NCBI RefSeq assembly: GCF_000522985.1
Contig: NZ_CP007128.1
Coordinates: forward strand, 3,146,220-3,210,219
Direction of reading: 5' to 3'
Length of the DNA stretch: 64,000 nucleotides
From: Gemmatirosa kalamazoonensis
GTDB lineage: Bacteria > Gemmatimonadota > Gemmatimonadetes > Gemmatimonadales > Gemmatimonadaceae
Below, piece after piece: positions 16,929 to 30,125 of this stretch. Positions within the stretch are counted from its first letter, which is position 1. The number at the start of each line of letters is the position of its first letter. The position numbers and the translations under genes are program-made. A model generated the notes under the pieces. It ran no database searches and had not been told where the DNA came from. It worked only from the letters and a program-made list of their open reading frames with translations.

Positions 16929-17890
16929 CTAACGGCCGCAGCCGGTGCCGGTGAGCGCGCCGGAAGTCGGAAGGGACGTGACCCGGCGCAGCCGCACGAC
17001 GAACTCGACGGGGCTGCGGACGACGCTGTCGGGCCGCGTGCGCGCCGTCGCACGCACCCGCACGCTGACGATGCTGTCGGCGAACGCGCCGCTCGGCGGC
17101 AGTCCGCTCGGGACCACGCGGAGATATGCCGTCGCCGTGCCGCTGCTGGACGTCGTGTCGTTGTTCGTCGGCCGGTCGGTGCCGAGGTCCGCGATGATGC
17201 TGATCGCCGGACGCGTCACGCCGCGGTACTGCGTCGTCGGGATCGACGTCGGCGACACGATCTCCCACCGCACGAAGTAGTCGGGCACCGCGACCCGCAG
17301 CGTGCCCGTGGAGTCGGCGGTGAGCGTCACGGCCATCGGCTGCGCGTTGCCGACGGGAATGGTCGACGTATCCGGCGCCTGGCCGACCCTGAGGCTGATC
17401 GGCGCCGCCGCGCGCGCCGTGTCCTGGTTGCACACGAAGCCCATCAGCAGCACGCTGTCCTCGCCCTCGCGCGCGAGCCGCGTCGGCCGCTTCACGAGCG
17501 TGATCGTGTCGAGCACCTGCAGCCGGTCGCCGACGCGCACCGCGAGGCGCGCGCGCGCGAGTTCGCAGCGGTCGGCTTCGCGACCACGAAGCCCGTGAGC
17601 GAGTCGACGACGAGCGGGATCGCGCGCTGCGCCTCGGTCGTGTCGCGCGGCAGCGCGAGCGCGGTGAAGCGGAACGGCGCGTCGCCGATGGTGTCCCCGC
17701 GCTCGCCGAACGCGACGGCGCGCAGCCTCACCACCGCGCCCGTCGAGTCGCGCAGCGTGTCGCCGAGGATGATCGACGGCGGCACGCCGAGCAGGCGGAT
17801 CGACGCGATGCCGCTCGGTCCCACGGCGATCTCCACGCACGCGCCGATGGCGAGCGCGATCGCGAGCGGCAGCAGACGACGCACCCTCAC
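16929..17890 (-). pseudogene. Lipoprotein gene interrupted by a frameshift
   Basis: Two overlapping frames together encode one plausible exported protein. The first starts at GTG 17890, which overlaps the parA stop (GTGA), and gives a lipoprotein signal (LLPLAIALAIGAC) and a beta-rich start ending GFVVAKPTA. The second picks up at about 17580 (CELARARLAVRVGDRLQVLD) and runs to the stop at 16929. A one-base shift near 17578-17592, beside a CG-dinucleotide run, is needed to join them. It may be a real mutation, an assembly error or a programmed shift. The repeated Asp/Thr/Val-rich strands suggest Ig-like or Big-type domains. Function unknown. Confidence 0.65.
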
Positions 17891-18654
17891 CGGAAGCGCT
17901 CCGCGAGCAGCGTGGCGAGGTTCACGTACGCCTGGCTCGCCGCGTCGCCGGGCTCGCGCACGACGACGGGCTGTCCGGCGGCGAATGCGTCGGCGGCGGC
18001 GGGAGAGCGGGGAACCACGAGATCGAACACCATGTTGTGAGGCAGATGACGTCGCACGTACTGCACCGTGCGCTCCGCGGCCGGATTGCCCGGCTCGAAC
18101 ATCGTGAGCAGGATCCCGTCCAGCGTGAGCTCCTCGTTCACGCGCACGACGTCCTGGATACCCCGCAGGATCTGCGGGGTTGTCTGGAGCGCGAGCGGCT
18201 CCGCCTGCAGCGGCACGATGACGTGCTGGCTCGACTCCAGCGCGCGGCGCGTGATGGGGCCGAGCCCCGGCGGCGTGTCGACGATCACCACGTTCGCGCG
18301 CTCGCGCGCCATCCCGAGCAGGTCGCGCAGGATGGTCGTCTCCGCCACGAGCTGCTGGTAGAACGCGTGCTCCGCCTCGTCGCTCACCGTGCCGGCGAGG
18401 ATGACGCGCAGCCACGGCAGCGACGTCGGGAGGATGACGTCACGCAGCTGGCGCGAGCCGTTCAGGTAGTCCGCGAAGCCGAACGTCTCGTGGCCGCGCC
18501 GCAGCCCGGCGCCGTAGCGCACGGAGCCCTGCGGATCGACGTCGACGAGCAGCGTCTTCAGCCCTCGGCGGGCGAACGCCGCGGCGAGATTCACCGCCGT
18601 CGTCGTCTTGCCGACGCCCCCCTTCTGGCTGACGATCGAGAGAACGTGGCCCAC
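17887..18654 (-). CDS. ParA/Soj-family ATPase
   Basis: A 255-residue P-loop ATPase of the ParA/MinD group. The deviant Walker A is [16 protein letters not shown], with VDVDPQGS following and [11 protein letters not shown] as the Walker B region. No parB is present in the window. Instead it is preceded by a TPR protein and overlaps a lipoprotein gene, so it may position another cargo rather than segregate the chromosome. Chromosomal parA is usually beside parB, which makes that role less likely here. Confidence 0.88.
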   Translation of the reverse strand: MGHVLSIVSQKGGVGKTTTAVNLAAAFARRGLKTLLVDVDPQGSVRYGAGLRRGHETFGFADYLNGSRQLRDVILPTSLPWLRVILAGTVSDEAEHAFYQQLVAETTILRDLLGMARERANVVIVDTPPGLGPITRRALESSQHVIVPLQAEPLALQTTPQILRGIQDVVRVNEELTLDGILLTMFEPGNPAAERTVQYVRRHLPHNMVFDLVVPRSPAAADAFAAGQPVVVREPGDAASQAYVNLATLLAERFR

Positions 18655-18677
18655 GGGTTACGCCGCGTGGTCGCGCG

Positions 18678-19160
18678 TCACCCGCGCGGCCCGCCGTCGG
18701 GCCACTCGTTCCGAACGTCGGTCTCGTCCTCCAGCCGCAGCTGCTCGAGCGTGCTCGACGCGTGCTCCACCCACCGCTGCGCCTCGGGCGAGCGCGGCGC
18801 GCGCGCGAGGAACTCCTCGAGATGCCGCTGCGCCTCGCCGCGGTCGCCGCGCTTCAGCAGCAGGAACGCCAGCCCGTAGTGCGCGCCGGACAGCGACGGA
18901 TCGAGGTCGAGCGCCCGTCGATAGCAGCGGATCGCCTCGTCCTGCTGGCCGAGCTTGCTGTACGCGATCGCCATGTTCTGGAGCACGCGCTGGTCGTTCG
19001 GGCGATCGCGCAGCGCGAGCCGGTACGAAGTCAGCGCGGCGTCGTAGTCGCCCTGCCGCTCGAGGGCGAGCGCCTCGTTCAGGTAGTCGACGCGCCCCGA
19101 CTTCGAGGACTTCGCATCGCTCTCCGACTTCCCGCCCGTGAGGCGACTCCACCAGGACAT
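18678..19160 (-). CDS. TPR-repeat protein
   Basis: A 160-residue protein from ATG 19160 (MSWWSRLTGGKS). After a charged linker it has about three TPR units (ALERQGDYDAALTSYRLALR, AYSKLGQQDEAIRCYRRALD, AFLLLKRGDRGEAQRHLEEF). No signal peptide is seen. It lies 23 bases upstream of parA, so it is probably co-transcribed and may scaffold the ParA system. A longer overlapping frame on the same strand is judged spurious because only this frame gives TPR spacing. Confidence 0.8.
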   Translation of the reverse strand: MSWWSRLTGGKSESDAKSSKSGRVDYLNEALALERQGDYDAALTSYRLALRDRPNDQRVLQNMAIAYSKLGQQDEAIRCYRRALDLDPSLSGAHYGLAFLLLKRGDRGEAQRHLEEFLARAPRSPEAQRWVEHASSTLEQLRLEDETDVRNEWPDGGPRG

Positions 19161-19845
19161 GCGGTCGAGGGTGCGCGAGGATGAGGCTGGGCCCACGCTG
19201 CGGCCGCGCTGGCGCGGCCGCGAACCGGTCGCCCGTGATCCGTTCGCCGGTCGTCGGGGGCGCTCCCAGGGAGGGCAAGCTATCGGGTGCGTTCGACGCC
19301 AACAAGCCGATTCGCGGGGTACCGCTCCACGGTCGCGCGGCTACCTTACGCCCTCATGCCGGCGCGCAGGAGCATCGATCCGAACAAGGGAATTCTCGTC
19401 GTCGAGTGGCCGCTCTTCGGCGAGCTGTCGCGCGCCCTCGCGCTGAAGGTCGCGCGCGAGTACGACCCCGAGATCGTCGTCGGCGTGGCGACGGCCGGCG
19501 TCGTTCCCGGTGCGGTGATCGCCGCGATCCTCGACCGCCCGTTCGCGGCGATCACCGTGAGTCGCCGCTTTCGCGCCGAGACGGTGCGCCAGACGCCCGC
19601 CGTCATCGGCGCGGCGCCGCAGGAGGTGCGCGGCAAGCGTGTGCTCATCGTCGACGAGACGTGCGACTCGGGCGACACGCTGCGTCTCGCCGTCGGCGCG
19701 ATCGTGAACGCCGGCGCGCACACCGTCCGCACCGCCGTCGGCTTCAAGACGGGGAGCTACGTGCCCGACTTCCACGCGCTCGCCACCGAGAGCACGATCG
19801 TGCTGCCGTGGGACCGCGAGGTGCTCGTGCGCGGCGAGCTGCTGC

Positions 19846-22400
<2,555 letters not shown>

Positions 22401-22411
22401 CTAGCTGCGTG

Positions 22412-22457
22412 GCCGCGTGGCCGCGTAAGGGCTCACGCAGCCACGCGGCCACGCAGC
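22412..22457. repeat. Inverted array of GCGTGGCC words (family C, copy 2)
   Basis: Words CTGCGTGG, CCGCGTGG and CCGCGTAA are followed by GGGCTC and then their complements ACGCAGCC, ACGCGGCC, ACGCAG. It fills the gap between the response regulator gene and ligA (both minus strand) and could form a strong hairpin that uncouples the two transcripts. It resembles the copy at 14401. Confidence 0.85.
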
Positions 22458-22459
22458 GG

Positions 22460-23374
22460 TCACTCTCCGTCGAACACCTCGACGCGGTTTCTCCCGTGCT
22501 GCTTCGCCTCGTAGAGCGCGTCGTCGGCCGCCTTCACGAGGCCCTCCTGGTGGCGGATCTCGGGGTGCGGCCACGCGGCGGCGCCGGCGCTCAGGGTGCG
22601 GCGCAGCGAGCCGCCGTCGTACGTGAACTCGCGCGCCTCCACCGCCTGCCGCACGCGCTCCGCGAACGCGCGCGCGTCGTCGATGTTCGCGTTCGGCAGC
22701 AGCACGATGAACTCCTCGCCGCCGTAGCGACCCACGCGGTCGATCTCGCGCGCCGAGTCCTTCAGGATCTCGGCGACCTGGCGCAGCACCGCGTCGCCGG
22801 CCTGGTGGCCGTACGTGTCGTTGACGCTCTTGAAGTGGTCGACGTCGCACATCACGCAGCCGAGCGGCTCGTTGAGCCGCGTCGCGTGCACGTACATCTC
22901 GCACAGCCGCTCCTCGATGTGCCGGCGGTTGTCGAGTCCCGTCAGCCCGTCGGTCTGCGACGCCTTCAGCAGTGCCTCGTTCGCGCGCGCGAGCTCGTCC
23001 TGCAGCTCCTTGATGCGCAGCAGCGACTTCACGCGCGCCTCGAGCTCCGCGAAGTTGATCGGCTTCGTGATGTAGTCGTCGGCGCCCGCGTCGAGTCCCT
23101 CCACCTTGTCCTCGGTGGTCTCGAGCGCGGTCTGCATGATGATGGGGATGAAGGGCAGGGAGGAGTCGCCCTTGATCTGCCGCGTGACCTCGATGCCGTC
23201 GATGCGCGGCATCATCACGTCGAGCAGGATGAGATCCGGCGGCGTGGCGCGGACCTTGTCCAGCGCCTCCTGTCCGTCCATCGCGCAGTCGACGTCGTAG
23301 CCACGCGCCTCCAGGCGCGCGCGCAGCAGCTCGACGTTGTCTTCATGATCGTCGACGACGAGGATGCGACTCAC
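22460..23374 (-). CDS. PleD-like response regulator (REC-GGDEF)
   Basis: A 304-residue two-domain protein. The receiver domain (1-120) has the acidic pocket DDHEDN, the phospho-acceptor Asp in LILLDVMMPRIDG and the Lys in DYITKPINF. A linker helix leads to a diguanylate cyclase domain with GLDNRRHIEERL, DVDHFKSVNDTYGH and an active GGEEF signature. It should make cyclic di-GMP when phosphorylated. It lies 66 bases downstream of a single-domain response regulator on the same strand, so the two may be co-expressed. Confidence 0.92.
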   Translation of the reverse strand: MSRILVVDDHEDNVELLRARLEARGYDVDCAMDGQEALDKVRATPPDLILLDVMMPRIDGIEVTRQIKGDSSLPFIPIIMQTALETTEDKVEGLDAGADDYITKPINFAELEARVKSLLRIKELQDELARANEALLKASQTDGLTGLDNRRHIEERLCEMYVHATRLNEPLGCVMCDVDHFKSVNDTYGHQAGDAVLRQVAEILKDSAREIDRVGRYGGEEFIVLLPNANIDDARAFAERVRQAVEAREFTYDGGSLRRTLSAGAAAWPHPEIRHQEGLVKAADDALYEAKQHGRNRVEVFDGE

Positions 23375-23404
23375 TGCCGTGCCCGCCCGGCCGTACGCGT
23401 CATG

Positions 23405-23440
23405 CCGTGGATGCCGATGATGCCGACGATGCCGATGGCG
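23405..23440. repeat. Short GATGCC word array between two response regulator genes
   Basis: The gap holds several degenerate copies of GATGCC (gatgcc, gatgatgcc, gacgatgcc, gatggc). No inverted partner is evident, unlike the other word arrays in this window. Confidence 0.5.
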
Positions 23441-23860
23441 TCACGCGGCGCCGCTCGCCGAGCCGCTCCCCGCGCCGACGTTCCCCTTGCCAAGGAAGCG
23501 CTGCACTTCGGCGACGACCGCGCGCGGCTCGCACGGCTTCGCCAGGTAGCCGTCGCAGCCGACCTCCATCGCCTTCTCGCGGTCGGACGCGAGGGCGTGC
23601 GCGGTCAGCGCGATGATCGGGATGGAGCTCGTTGCCGGGTCGTGCTTCAGCACCTGCGTCGCTTCCCAGCCGTCGATGATCGGGATGGAGATGTCCATCA
23701 GGATCAGATCCGGCTTCTCCGCCTTCGCCTTGGCGATCCCTTCCTCGCCGTTCAGCGCCTCGCTGACGCTGTAGCCGAAGTGACGGAGGATGGTGGAATA
23801 GACGATGCGGTTGTCCTCGTTGTCTTCGACGAGAAGCACGGTCTTGCCGTTCGCGCTCAT
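23441..23860 (-). CDS. Single-domain response regulator
   Basis: A 139-residue CheY/DivK-like receiver from ATG 23860, which has GAGGAG just upstream. The acidic residues are in LLVEDNEDN, the phospho-acceptor in LILMDISIPIIDGW, and the switch Thr/Lys in ALTAHALASDRE and YLAKPCEP. The C-terminal tail is Gly/Ser/Ala-rich and probably unstructured. No output domain is present. It likely relays phosphate within the pathway that includes the REC-GGDEF protein encoded next. Confidence 0.9.
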   Translation of the reverse strand: MSANGKTVLLVEDNEDNRIVYSTILRHFGYSVSEALNGEEGIAKAKAEKPDLILMDISIPIIDGWEATQVLKHDPATSSIPIIALTAHALASDREKAMEVGCDGYLAKPCEPRAVVAEVQRFLGKGNVGAGSGSASGAA

Positions 23861-24018
23861 GTCGCTCCTCGAGACGGGCGGGCGGGAAGGTAGGCGGTGA
23901 CGCGGGTCCGGATGCGCCACTCGACGACGACGCTCGTGACGAGCGCGACGCGGAAGGATCCGAAGTGATCTGCTTCAGGCCGTCGCAAGTTTCTTACCAG
24001 CACACGGGAGTATCGACG

Positions 24019-24564
24019 ATGCATGCTCCGCAGGGGCCCCTCGGCGGCACCCCTCGACCGACCGCCGAGCGATCCGGCGAGTCCCGCACCGCGGGCACCG
24101 CGGGCACCGCGGGCACCACGGGCACCACGGGCACCACGGGCGCCGATGGTCGGCTCCCGCCGCCTCGGCTCACCCTCCGCCACGGCGCCGCCGCGCGCTC
24201 GGCCGCACGCCCCGAGGCGCCCCGCCGGCTCTCCGCCGCCCCCGACGTTCCCGAGCCCGCCGACGAGGGGGGCGAGGTCGACTGGCGCGCGGTCGGCCTG
24301 TTCGGCGCCGGTGTCGCGCTCGGGGCGCTGCTCGGTGCCGGTGCCGCGCTCCTGATGGCGCCGGCGAGCGGCTTCGAGACGCGCATGCGGCTGGCCCGCG
24401 GCGCGCGCCGCGCGCGGCACCAGGCCGCCGATCGCTGGGAGTCGCTCGAGGACCGCGCCCGCCACGCCGCCCGCCAGGGCAAGCGTCGGCTGGCCCGGCG
24501 CCTCACCATGGCCCGCTGGCGGGCCCAGGACGCCTGGGAGCGGAAACGCTACGGCGACGCCTGA
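24019..24564 (+). CDS. YtxH-like small membrane protein with a TG-repeat segment
   Basis: A 181-residue protein from ATG 24019. Residues about 24-43 are low complexity (AGTAGTAGT, TGTTGTTGA), encoded by six tandem 9-bp units at 24090-24145. A single membrane segment (VGLFGAGVALGALLGAGAALLMAPASG) is followed by a long basic amphipathic helix, the pattern of YtxH-type general stress proteins. The N-terminal 90 residues are Pro/Arg-rich and probably disordered. The start is uncertain; an upstream in-frame ATG at 23965 exists. Confidence 0.6.
   Translation: MHAPQGPLGGTPRPTAERSGESRTAGTAGTAGTTGTTGTTGADGRLPPPRLTLRHGAAARSAARPEAPRRLSAAPDVPEPADEGGEVDWRAVGLFGAGVALGALLGAGAALLMAPASGFETRMRLARGARRARHQAADRWESLEDRARHAARQGKRRLARRLTMARWRAQDAWERKRYGDA
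24090..24145 (+). repeat. Tandem 9-bp repeat within the YtxH-like gene
   Basis: Three copies of GCGGGCACC are followed by three of ACGGGCACC, coding for three AGT and three TGT triplets. Being a multiple of three, copy-number change would alter protein length without breaking the frame. Confidence 0.85.
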
Positions 24565-24577
24565 TCGCGGCCGGCCT

Positions 24578-25354
24578 TCAGCGAAGCTTCGCCATCAGCG
24601 CGGAGGCTTCGCGCTTGAACGCGGGATCGCTCGACTCGGTGATGGGCGCGCGGAGGATGTAGTCGATCTGCTCGCGCGCCTTCGCCTTGTCGCCGCGGTC
24701 CGCGTACACCTCGGCGAGATCGATCCGGTGCGTGAGACGCGTCGGCGCGATCTGCACGGCTTCCTCGAGGTAGCGCTGCGCGTCGTTCCAGCTCGCGGAG
24801 TTGAAGATCTTCCCGCCGAGGAAGTTCTTCGCCATGAAGCGCTCGATGCCGCTGATGCGCATGACCTCCGCGTTCCACACGCCCATGACGTGCAGCGCGC
24901 CGTCGTGCCGCGGGTTCAGACGCAGCGCCTCGAGCGCCTGCGCGCGCACCTCGCCGGCGTACTTCACCTTGTCGCGCGCGCCCATCGTCTGCGCGTTGCG
25001 GCCGACCGCGCGCGCGAGCTGGAAGTGGCCTTCCGCGCTGTCGGGGCTCACCTGCACGGCGCGCCGCGCGTACTGCTCGGCCCTGTGGTACATCGCCGTG
25101 CGCGCGTCGCGGTCGTTCGTCGACAGCTGTCCCGCCTCCACCGCCGCGTCGGCGGCCTTGATCAGCGCGTCGAAGTTGTTCGGCTCCGCCGCGAGCGCGG
25201 CGTCGAAGTGCGCGAGCGCACTCGCGGGGTTCGTGTCCCGGTCGCGGTCCCCGGCCGCGATGTGCTCCGCCACCGACTGCGCGCGCGCGACGGACGCATG
25301 CAGCGCCGGGACGGTCCAGAGGGCGAGCGCCAGCAGCGCGGCTCGAAGCGTCAT
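24578..25354 (-). CDS. Exported TPR protein of the RMDN-like type
   Basis: A 258-residue protein with an N-terminal signal peptide (MTLRAALLALALWTVPALHA, cleavage near ARAQS). It contains TPR units and the stretch GVWNAEVMRISGIERFMAKN, then RYLEEAVQIAPTRLTHRIDLAEVYADRGDKAKA. This resembles bacterial relatives of the eukaryotic RMDN (regulator of microtubule dynamics) family. In bacteria the function is unknown; a periplasmic scaffold is the simplest guess. It is divergent from thymidine phosphorylase across a 79-base gap that must hold both promoters. Confidence 0.75.
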   Translation of the reverse strand: MTLRAALLALALWTVPALHASVARAQSVAEHIAAGDRDRDTNPASALAHFDAALAAEPNNFDALIKAADAAVEAGQLSTNDRDARTAMYHRAEQYARRAVQVSPDSAEGHFQLARAVGRNAQTMGARDKVKYAGEVRAQALEALRLNPRHDGALHVMGVWNAEVMRISGIERFMAKNFLGGKIFNSASWNDAQRYLEEAVQIAPTRLTHRIDLAEVYADRGDKAKAREQIDYILRAPITESSDPAFKREASALMAKLR

Positions 25355-25433
25355 GGTGGAACTCCGGCGGTGCGTCGGGGTGGGTAGCGGGTGACGCGCC
25401 GACTAGCATAGAGGCACGTCTCAACCCGGGTCA

Positions 25434-26765
25434 ATGCTCGCAAAACAGCTCATCGAGCGGAAACGCGACGGCGGTCGGATCTCCCCCGACGAGTTCCGCA
25501 CGTTCGCGCGCGCGTACGCCGCCGGCGACGTCCCCGACTACCAGATGGCCGCGTTCCTCATGGCGGTCTTCTGGCGCGGGCTCGATCGCACGGAGACCGC
25601 CGCGCTCACCGACGCGATGCTGACGAGCGGGGAGACGCTGCGCCTCGATCACCTGCACGTCGGCCGCGTCGACAAGCACTCCACGGGCGGCGTCGGCGAC
25701 AAGGTGTCGCTCGTGCTCGCGCCGCTCGTCGCCTGTCTCGGCGTCGCCGTGCCGATGATGTCGGGCCGCGGACTCGGTCACACCGGTGGTACCCTCGACA
25801 AGCTCGAGTCGATCCCCGGCTTCCGCACGAGCATCCCGCTCGACGAGGCGACGCAGCAGCTCGAGCACATCGGCTGCGTGCTGATCGGACAGTCGCGCGA
25901 GATCGCGCCCGCCGACCGCAAGATGTACGCGCTGCGCGACGCCACGTGCACCGTCGAATCGATCCCGCTCATCTCGGCGAGCATCATGAGCAAGAAGCTC
26001 GCGGAGGGACTGACGGGGCTCGTGCTCGACGTGAAGAACGGATCGGGCGCGTTCATGCCGCAGCTCGATCGCGCGCTCGAGCTGGCGCGCACCATGGTCG
26101 CGTTGGGCGACGATCACGGCTGCCCCGTCGTCGCGCTGCTCACCGCGATGGACCGCCCGCTCGGCCGCGCGTGCGGCAACGCGCTCGAGGTGGAGGAGTC
26201 GATCGCCGCGCTCCGTGGCGAGGGCCCGGACGATCTCATGGACGTGACCTACGCGCTCGGCGCCGAGATGCTGGTGCTCGGCGGCGCGGCGCGCGACCAC
26301 CGCGAGGCGCGCGGCGCGATGGAGCGCGCGATCGCCGACGGGCGCGCCGCCGAGAAGTTCCGCGAGATCGTCGACGCGCAGGGAGGCAACCCGTCGGTGC
26401 TCGACGACCCGTCGATCCTTCCGCAGGCGCCAGCGCGCGAGGTCTATGTCGCATCGCGCGCCGGCGTCGTCGCGCGGATCGAGCCGAAGACGATCGGGCG
26501 CGGCGTCATCGCGCTCGGCGGCGGCCGCACGCGCGTCGAGGACACGGTGGACCCGGCCGTCGGCTTCGTCATCACCGCACGACCGGGCGACGTCGTGCGC
26601 GCCGGCACCCCGCTCGCCACGACGTACGCCCGTGACGCCGCGGGGCTCGCGGCCGGCCGTGCCGCGCTCGACGAGGCGATCGTGCTCGCCGACGCGATGG
26701 CCGATCCGCCGCTGCCGCTCGTGTCGCACCGCGTCACGCTCGCCGGCGTCGAGACCCTGGCCTGA
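25434..26765 (+). CDS. Thymidine/pyrimidine-nucleoside phosphorylase
   Basis: A 443-residue enzyme that splits pyrimidine (deoxy)nucleosides with phosphate in nucleoside salvage. Conserved segments: KRDGGRISPDEF near the start, DKHSTGGVGDKVSLVLAPL (phosphate loop), MMSGRGLGHTGGTLDKLESI, and KKLAEGLTGLVLDVKNGSGAFM. The length suits both DeoA and Pdp, and the two cannot be told apart by eye. No other deo genes are adjacent. ATG 25434 lacks an obvious Shine-Dalgarno. Confidence 0.92.
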   Translation: MLAKQLIERKRDGGRISPDEFRTFARAYAAGDVPDYQMAAFLMAVFWRGLDRTETAALTDAMLTSGETLRLDHLHVGRVDKHSTGGVGDKVSLVLAPLVACLGVAVPMMSGRGLGHTGGTLDKLESIPGFRTSIPLDEATQQLEHIGCVLIGQSREIAPADRKMYALRDATCTVESIPLISASIMSKKLAEGLTGLVLDVKNGSGAFMPQLDRALELARTMVALGDDHGCPVVALLTAMDRPLGRACGNALEVEESIAALRGEGPDDLMDVTYALGAEMLVLGGAARDHREARGAMERAIADGRAAEKFREIVDAQGGNPSVLDDPSILPQAPAREVYVASRAGVVARIEPKTIGRGVIALGGGRTRVEDTVDPAVGFVITARPGDVVRAGTPLATTYARDAAGLAAGRAALDEAIVLADAMADPPLPLVSHRVTLAGVETLA

Positions 26766-26845
26766 GACCGCTGGCGTGCGCCGCGTCGCCCGTTAGACTT
26801 TTCCTGGTTCCCGATCCCGTCACGTCACGAAGAGGCAAGCGTCGC

Positions 26846-27124
26846 ATGCCGTCTCCCCGTCTTCCCTCCAAGGTCGCCCGGCTGCTCGCCGCGCAGATGG
26901 TCGTCGTCATCGGCGTCCTCGTGGTGCTGTGGGCCTTCCTGCTCTGGGGCACGCGTCCGAACCATCCGCTGCAGACGCACGGTGGGATCGACACGACGAA
27001 CGTGACCATCACGTGGATCGCGTTCACGGTCGTGCTGCTCGCGCTGGCGCTCATCCACTACATCTTCGCGCGCCAGCTCTTCGGTGAAGCCAAGGGCGTG
27101 CGCCGTGGCGTGAAGAGTTGGTGA
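26846..27124 (+). CDS. Small two-helix membrane protein, unknown
   Basis: A 92-residue protein with two hydrophobic helices (QMVVVIGVLVVLWAFLLWG and ITWIAFTVVLLALALIHYIFA) separated by a short polar loop. The C-terminus is basic, so both ends are likely cytoplasmic. A strong hairpin (27173-27205) follows. I do not recognise the family, and nothing in the context assigns a role. Confidence 0.65.
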   Translation: MPSPRLPSKVARLLAAQMVVVIGVLVVLWAFLLWGTRPNHPLQTHGGIDTTNVTITWIAFTVVLLALALIHYIFARQLFGEAKGVRRGVKSW

Positions 27125-27172
27125 CGGTGCGGCGGCGCGGACGGCGCCGCGACGTCGGTCGCTCACGTCTCC

Positions 27173-27205
27173 GGGGGCCCGTGGTCTGGTCGACCGCGGG
27201 CCCCC
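27173..27205 (+). terminator. GC-rich hairpin before the sensor kinase gene
   Basis: GGGGGCCCG (27173-27181) pairs with CGGGCCCCC (27197-27205) around a 15-base loop. It separates the small membrane protein gene from the kinase start at 27216, with no T-tract. It probably limits read-through. Confidence 0.55.
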
Positions 27206-27215
27206 GCGTCGTCGC

Positions 27216-29556
<2,341 letters not shown>

Positions 29557-29573
<17 letters not shown>

Positions 29574-30021
29574 TCCCGCCGCCGCCGCGACCCCCGACCG
29601 CGGCACCGTCGTCGCCCGCAACGCGGGCCCGGGGTTCACCACCACGCTGACCGCCGGCGCACACGCCCTGGTCGTCGACGAGCCGGTCGCGGCCGGCGGC
29701 GCCGACGAGGGAGCCACGCCGTACGACCTGCTGTTAGGCGCCGTCGGCGCGTGCACCGCGATCACCGTGCGCATGTACGCGCGCCGCAAGGGATGGCCGC
29801 TGGAGGACGTGGTGGTGCGCGTGCGCGCCGGCGGCCGCTCGCACGCCGCCGACTGCGCCGAGTGCGTGGACCGCGCGGTGAGCGCGCCGGCCGTGGTCAG
29901 CGAGGTCGAGCTGCATGGCCCGCTCAGCGACGAGCAGCGCGCGCGGCTGCGCTACATCGCCGGCCGCTGCCCGGTGAAGCAGGTGCTGCGCGGCGGCCTG
30001 TCCGTGATCGACGCGGAGTAG
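29557..30021 (+). CDS. OsmC-family protein
   Basis: A 154-residue protein of the OsmC/Ohr fold, which typically reduces organic hydroperoxides. Two redox-type Cys are in place: the first in LLGAVGACTAITVRMYARRK, the second in YIAGRCPVKQVL near the C-terminus. Two extra Cys (DCAECVD) lie in the middle. The N-terminus is Ala/Pro-rich. It starts within the 3' end of the sensor kinase gene, in another frame. The C-terminal RCPVKQVL matches the OsmC rather than the Ohr subgroup. Confidence 0.83.
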
Positions 30022-30042
30022 CGGCACCGCGCGACGGCGCGA

Positions 30043-30072
30043 TTGGACGGCGCGCGAAGGGCGGCGTATCGT
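30043..30072 (+). promoter_or_regulatory. Candidate sigma-70 promoter of the first PQQ dehydrogenase
   Basis: TTGGAC (30043-30048), an 18-base spacer and TATCGT (30067-30072) lie 54 bases before the ATG at 30126. The pattern is like the one before the second PQQ dehydrogenase at 33481. Prediction by eye only. Confidence 0.35.
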
Positions 30073-30125
30073 CATGGGCCGGCACGTCCCCAGCCCGTCG
30101 ATGGCCCTTCTCGTCGGAGCCTGCC

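Noticed and set aside
17887-18654. Plasmid partition locus
   Set aside because: No parB, replication initiator or centromere-like iterons are present; surrounding genes are chromosomal housekeeping genes.
18658-19305. Longer minus-strand frame over the TPR gene
   Set aside because: It is in another frame; only the 18678-19160 frame shows TPR consensus spacing.
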